A stretch of DNA of 64,000 bases from Haloglomus litoreum (lineage in GTDB: Archaea > Halobacteriota > Halobacteria > Halobacteriales > Haloarculaceae). Location: contig NZ_CP119988.1 of NCBI RefSeq assembly GCF_029338515.1, positions 2,356,001-2,420,000 of the forward strand, read 5' to 3'. Both the position numbers and the translations under genes were made by a program. Below, one piece after another: positions 62,937-64,000 of this stretch (positions are counted from its first letter, which is position 1; each line of letters begins with the position of its first letter). A model generated the notes under the pieces. The model did no database searches. It was not told where the DNA came from and saw only the letters and a list, made by a program, of their open reading frames with translations.

Positions 62937-63778
62937 ACCGCCACCCCCCGGCGGAGCGCCACGAACAGTGCACCGGCCGTCAGGTCGGCCGTCGTCCCCG
63001 GATTGACACCCTCGGCGACGAGTTCGTCGGCCAGTTCCGCCGGGGTGAGGTCGCCGTCACGGGCCGCCCGCGCCCGCTCGCGGACGCGCTCGGCCGTCCC
63101 GTGGTCGTGGGTCTTCACGACGAACGTATCGAGGTCGGTCGCGAGCATCTCGAGGAAGACGCGGGCAGCGCGGTCGGGGACCGGGCCGTCGTCGGCCCGG
63201 ATGGCCGCCGCGCCGTCGAAGACCCGGGGGAACCCGTCGACCCACTCGGCCGCCACCCCGTCCACGTCCGCCGAGCGCTCCATCACCTCGAACAGGGTGA
63301 GGTCGCGCTCACGGAGTGCGGCCGCCGCATCGCCCCCGCGGCGGACGTCCAGGTCGTCCATCCCCTCGGGCGGGTCGTCGACGGCCACGTCGACCGCGTC
63401 GAACGCGCGGTAGAAGCCGACGGCGTCCTCGACCGTCGTCGCCGCCACCACATCGGCGGCCCCGTCCGGCGAGAGGTCGCCGGCGTGGTCGGCGTACACG
63501 AGCGGGAGCACGGTCAGGATGGCGCCGAACTGGGTGTTCCCGCCCTGCTGGTGGCGCATCCCCTCGATGGCGCGACGGAAGGTCTCGCCCAGCGGGGCAT
63601 CCGGCACCGCGCGGAAGGCCGGTTCGGCCCCGACGGCGCCGGCGAGGAAGTGCTCGAACCGGAGGTCGTCGTGGTCGTGGAGCCGGTCGACGTTCCCGGG
63701 TTTCGGCGTCCCGGTCACCTCCAGCAGCAAGGCGAGGACCGCGTCCTGTGCGGCGGTTCGTGGACTCCGGCCCGTCAC
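62933..63778 (-). CDS. CitG-like triphosphoribosyl-dephospho-CoA synthase family protein
   Basis: 281 residues from a GTG. LLLEVTGTPKPGNVDRLHDH is the family KPGNVDR motif; HQQGGNTQFGAILTVLPLV and VVKTHDHGTAERVRERA follow. CitG makes the prosthetic-group precursor of citrate lyase from dephospho-CoA and ATP, but archaeal members often sit in other contexts. There is no citrate lyase here. It overlaps both neighbours by four bases (GTGA and ATGA), in one operon. Confidence 0.87.
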   Translation of the reverse strand: MTGRSPRTAAQDAVLALLLEVTGTPKPGNVDRLHDHDDLRFEHFLAGAVGAEPAFRAVPDAPLGETFRRAIEGMRHQQGGNTQFGAILTVLPLVYADHAGDLSPDGAADVVAATTVEDAVGFYRAFDAVDVAVDDPPEGMDDLDVRRGGDAAAALRERDLTLFEVMERSADVDGVAAEWVDGFPRVFDGAAAIRADDGPVPDRAARVFLEMLATDLDTFVVKTHDHGTAERVRERARAARDGDLTPAELADELVAEGVNPGTTADLTAGALFVALRRGVAV

Positions 63779-64000
63779 GGGTTCTCGCCTCCGCCCGCCG
63801 CGGTCGGCCGCCGTCCCGAGGCCGACCCGTCGGACCACTCGGCCACCGCGGCCCGGACGCGAGAGAGGACCTCGGGGCGGTCGCTCGGCCGACCGACCGA
63901 GACCGCGTCGGCGCCGTACGAGAGGTACTCCCGCACGGTTCGGCGATCCCGGACGCCGTTGTTGGCGACGACGAACGCGTCGGGGCAGGCCGCGACCACG
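63775..64000 (-). CDS. tRNA-dihydrouridine synthase-like TIM-barrel protein, 5' end outside window
   Basis: Only the last 74 codons are visible, ending GGGENP. DAFVVANNGVRDRRTVREYL and YGADAVSVGRPSDRPEVLS match the C-terminal phosphate-binding part of Dus-like barrels. It is the first gene of the overlapping operon, and its stop overlaps the CitG-like GTG. Archaeal members of this group are not all proven tRNA-modifying enzymes. A Gly/Ala-rich tail of about 20 residues is probably disordered. Confidence 0.7.
   Translation of the reverse strand, partial: VVAACPDAFVVANNGVRDRRTVREYLSYGADAVSVGRPSDRPEVLSRVRAAVAEWSDGSASGRRPTAAGGGENP

Overview
This 64 kb window is chromosomal DNA from an extremely halophilic archaeon (class Halobacteria). 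The evidence is a very high G+C content, proteins dominated by Asp and Glu, archaeal information-processing genes (aIF1A, TFB, ribosomal protein S17e, GatC/GatA, a Trm112-type zinc protein), Tat/lipobox exported proteins, a PGF-CTERM-like tail, and many starts lying 26-30 bases after a TATA-like element, as expected for leaderless haloarchaeal mRNAs. I cannot name the genus. I saw no rRNA, tRNA, CRISPR array, transposase or prophage. The six-frame picture is full of long antisense ORFs caused by the G+C bias, and these are left out.

Layout. 1-9.6 kb: the 5' part of a winged-helix/DICT-like regulator, aIF1A, a universal stress protein, a TauE/SafE exporter with a 23-residue upstream ORF, a Nudix hydrolase, a membrane-anchored spermidine-synthase-like protein, a cytochrome P450, a GIDE-like membrane protein and a DJ-1/PfpI protein. 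9.6-16.9 kb: a frameshifted XRE regulator, CbiX-type chelatase, M48 protease, DR2241-family Fe-S protein, Trm112-like protein, lipoprotein, MBL hydrolase, TspO and a second Usp. 17-19.7 kb: a P-loop ATPase diverging from NurA nuclease across a degenerate tandem repeat. 19.8-23.7 kb: korAB diverging from a DICT-domain gene. 23.8-29.1 kb: a COG1361-like surface protein translationally coupled to an MMPL/RND transporter, then a RecA/KaiC-like protein. 29.2-33.9 kb: lactonase-like MBL protein, Tat-exported trypsin-fold protease, LEA-type protein and membrane proteins. 34-38 kb: small wHTH, SRPBCC and nitrilase genes, a GT4 glycosyltransferase and TFB. 38.3-40.3 kb: gatCA. 41.2-44.2 kb: acyl-CoA ligase plus acyl-CoA dehydrogenase. 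44.3-49.8 kb: three exported proteins, two with PQQ-like beta-propellers. 49.9-56.4 kb: a second fatty-acid block (acyl-CoA dehydrogenase, histidine kinase, two tandem paralogous acyl-CoA ligases, DECR-like SDR). 56.4-64 kb: small zinc and thioredoxin-like proteins, MBL, MscS, orphan Eco57I-type DNA methyltransferase, O-methyltransferase, S17e, and an overlapping Dus-like/CitG-like/DUF447 operon running off the end.

How the genes work together. Two blocks suggest growth on fatty acids: ligase activation, acyl-CoA dehydrogenation and a dienoyl-CoA reductase-like step. KorAB is the ferredoxin-linked 2-oxoacid oxidoreductase of central metabolism. The most system-like uncharacterised groupings are the exported propeller cluster (44.3-49.8 kb), the COG1361/MMPL pair (23.8-28.4 kb) and the ATPase/NurA divergon. 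Several intergenic regions carry dyads or repeats that the genes do not explain.
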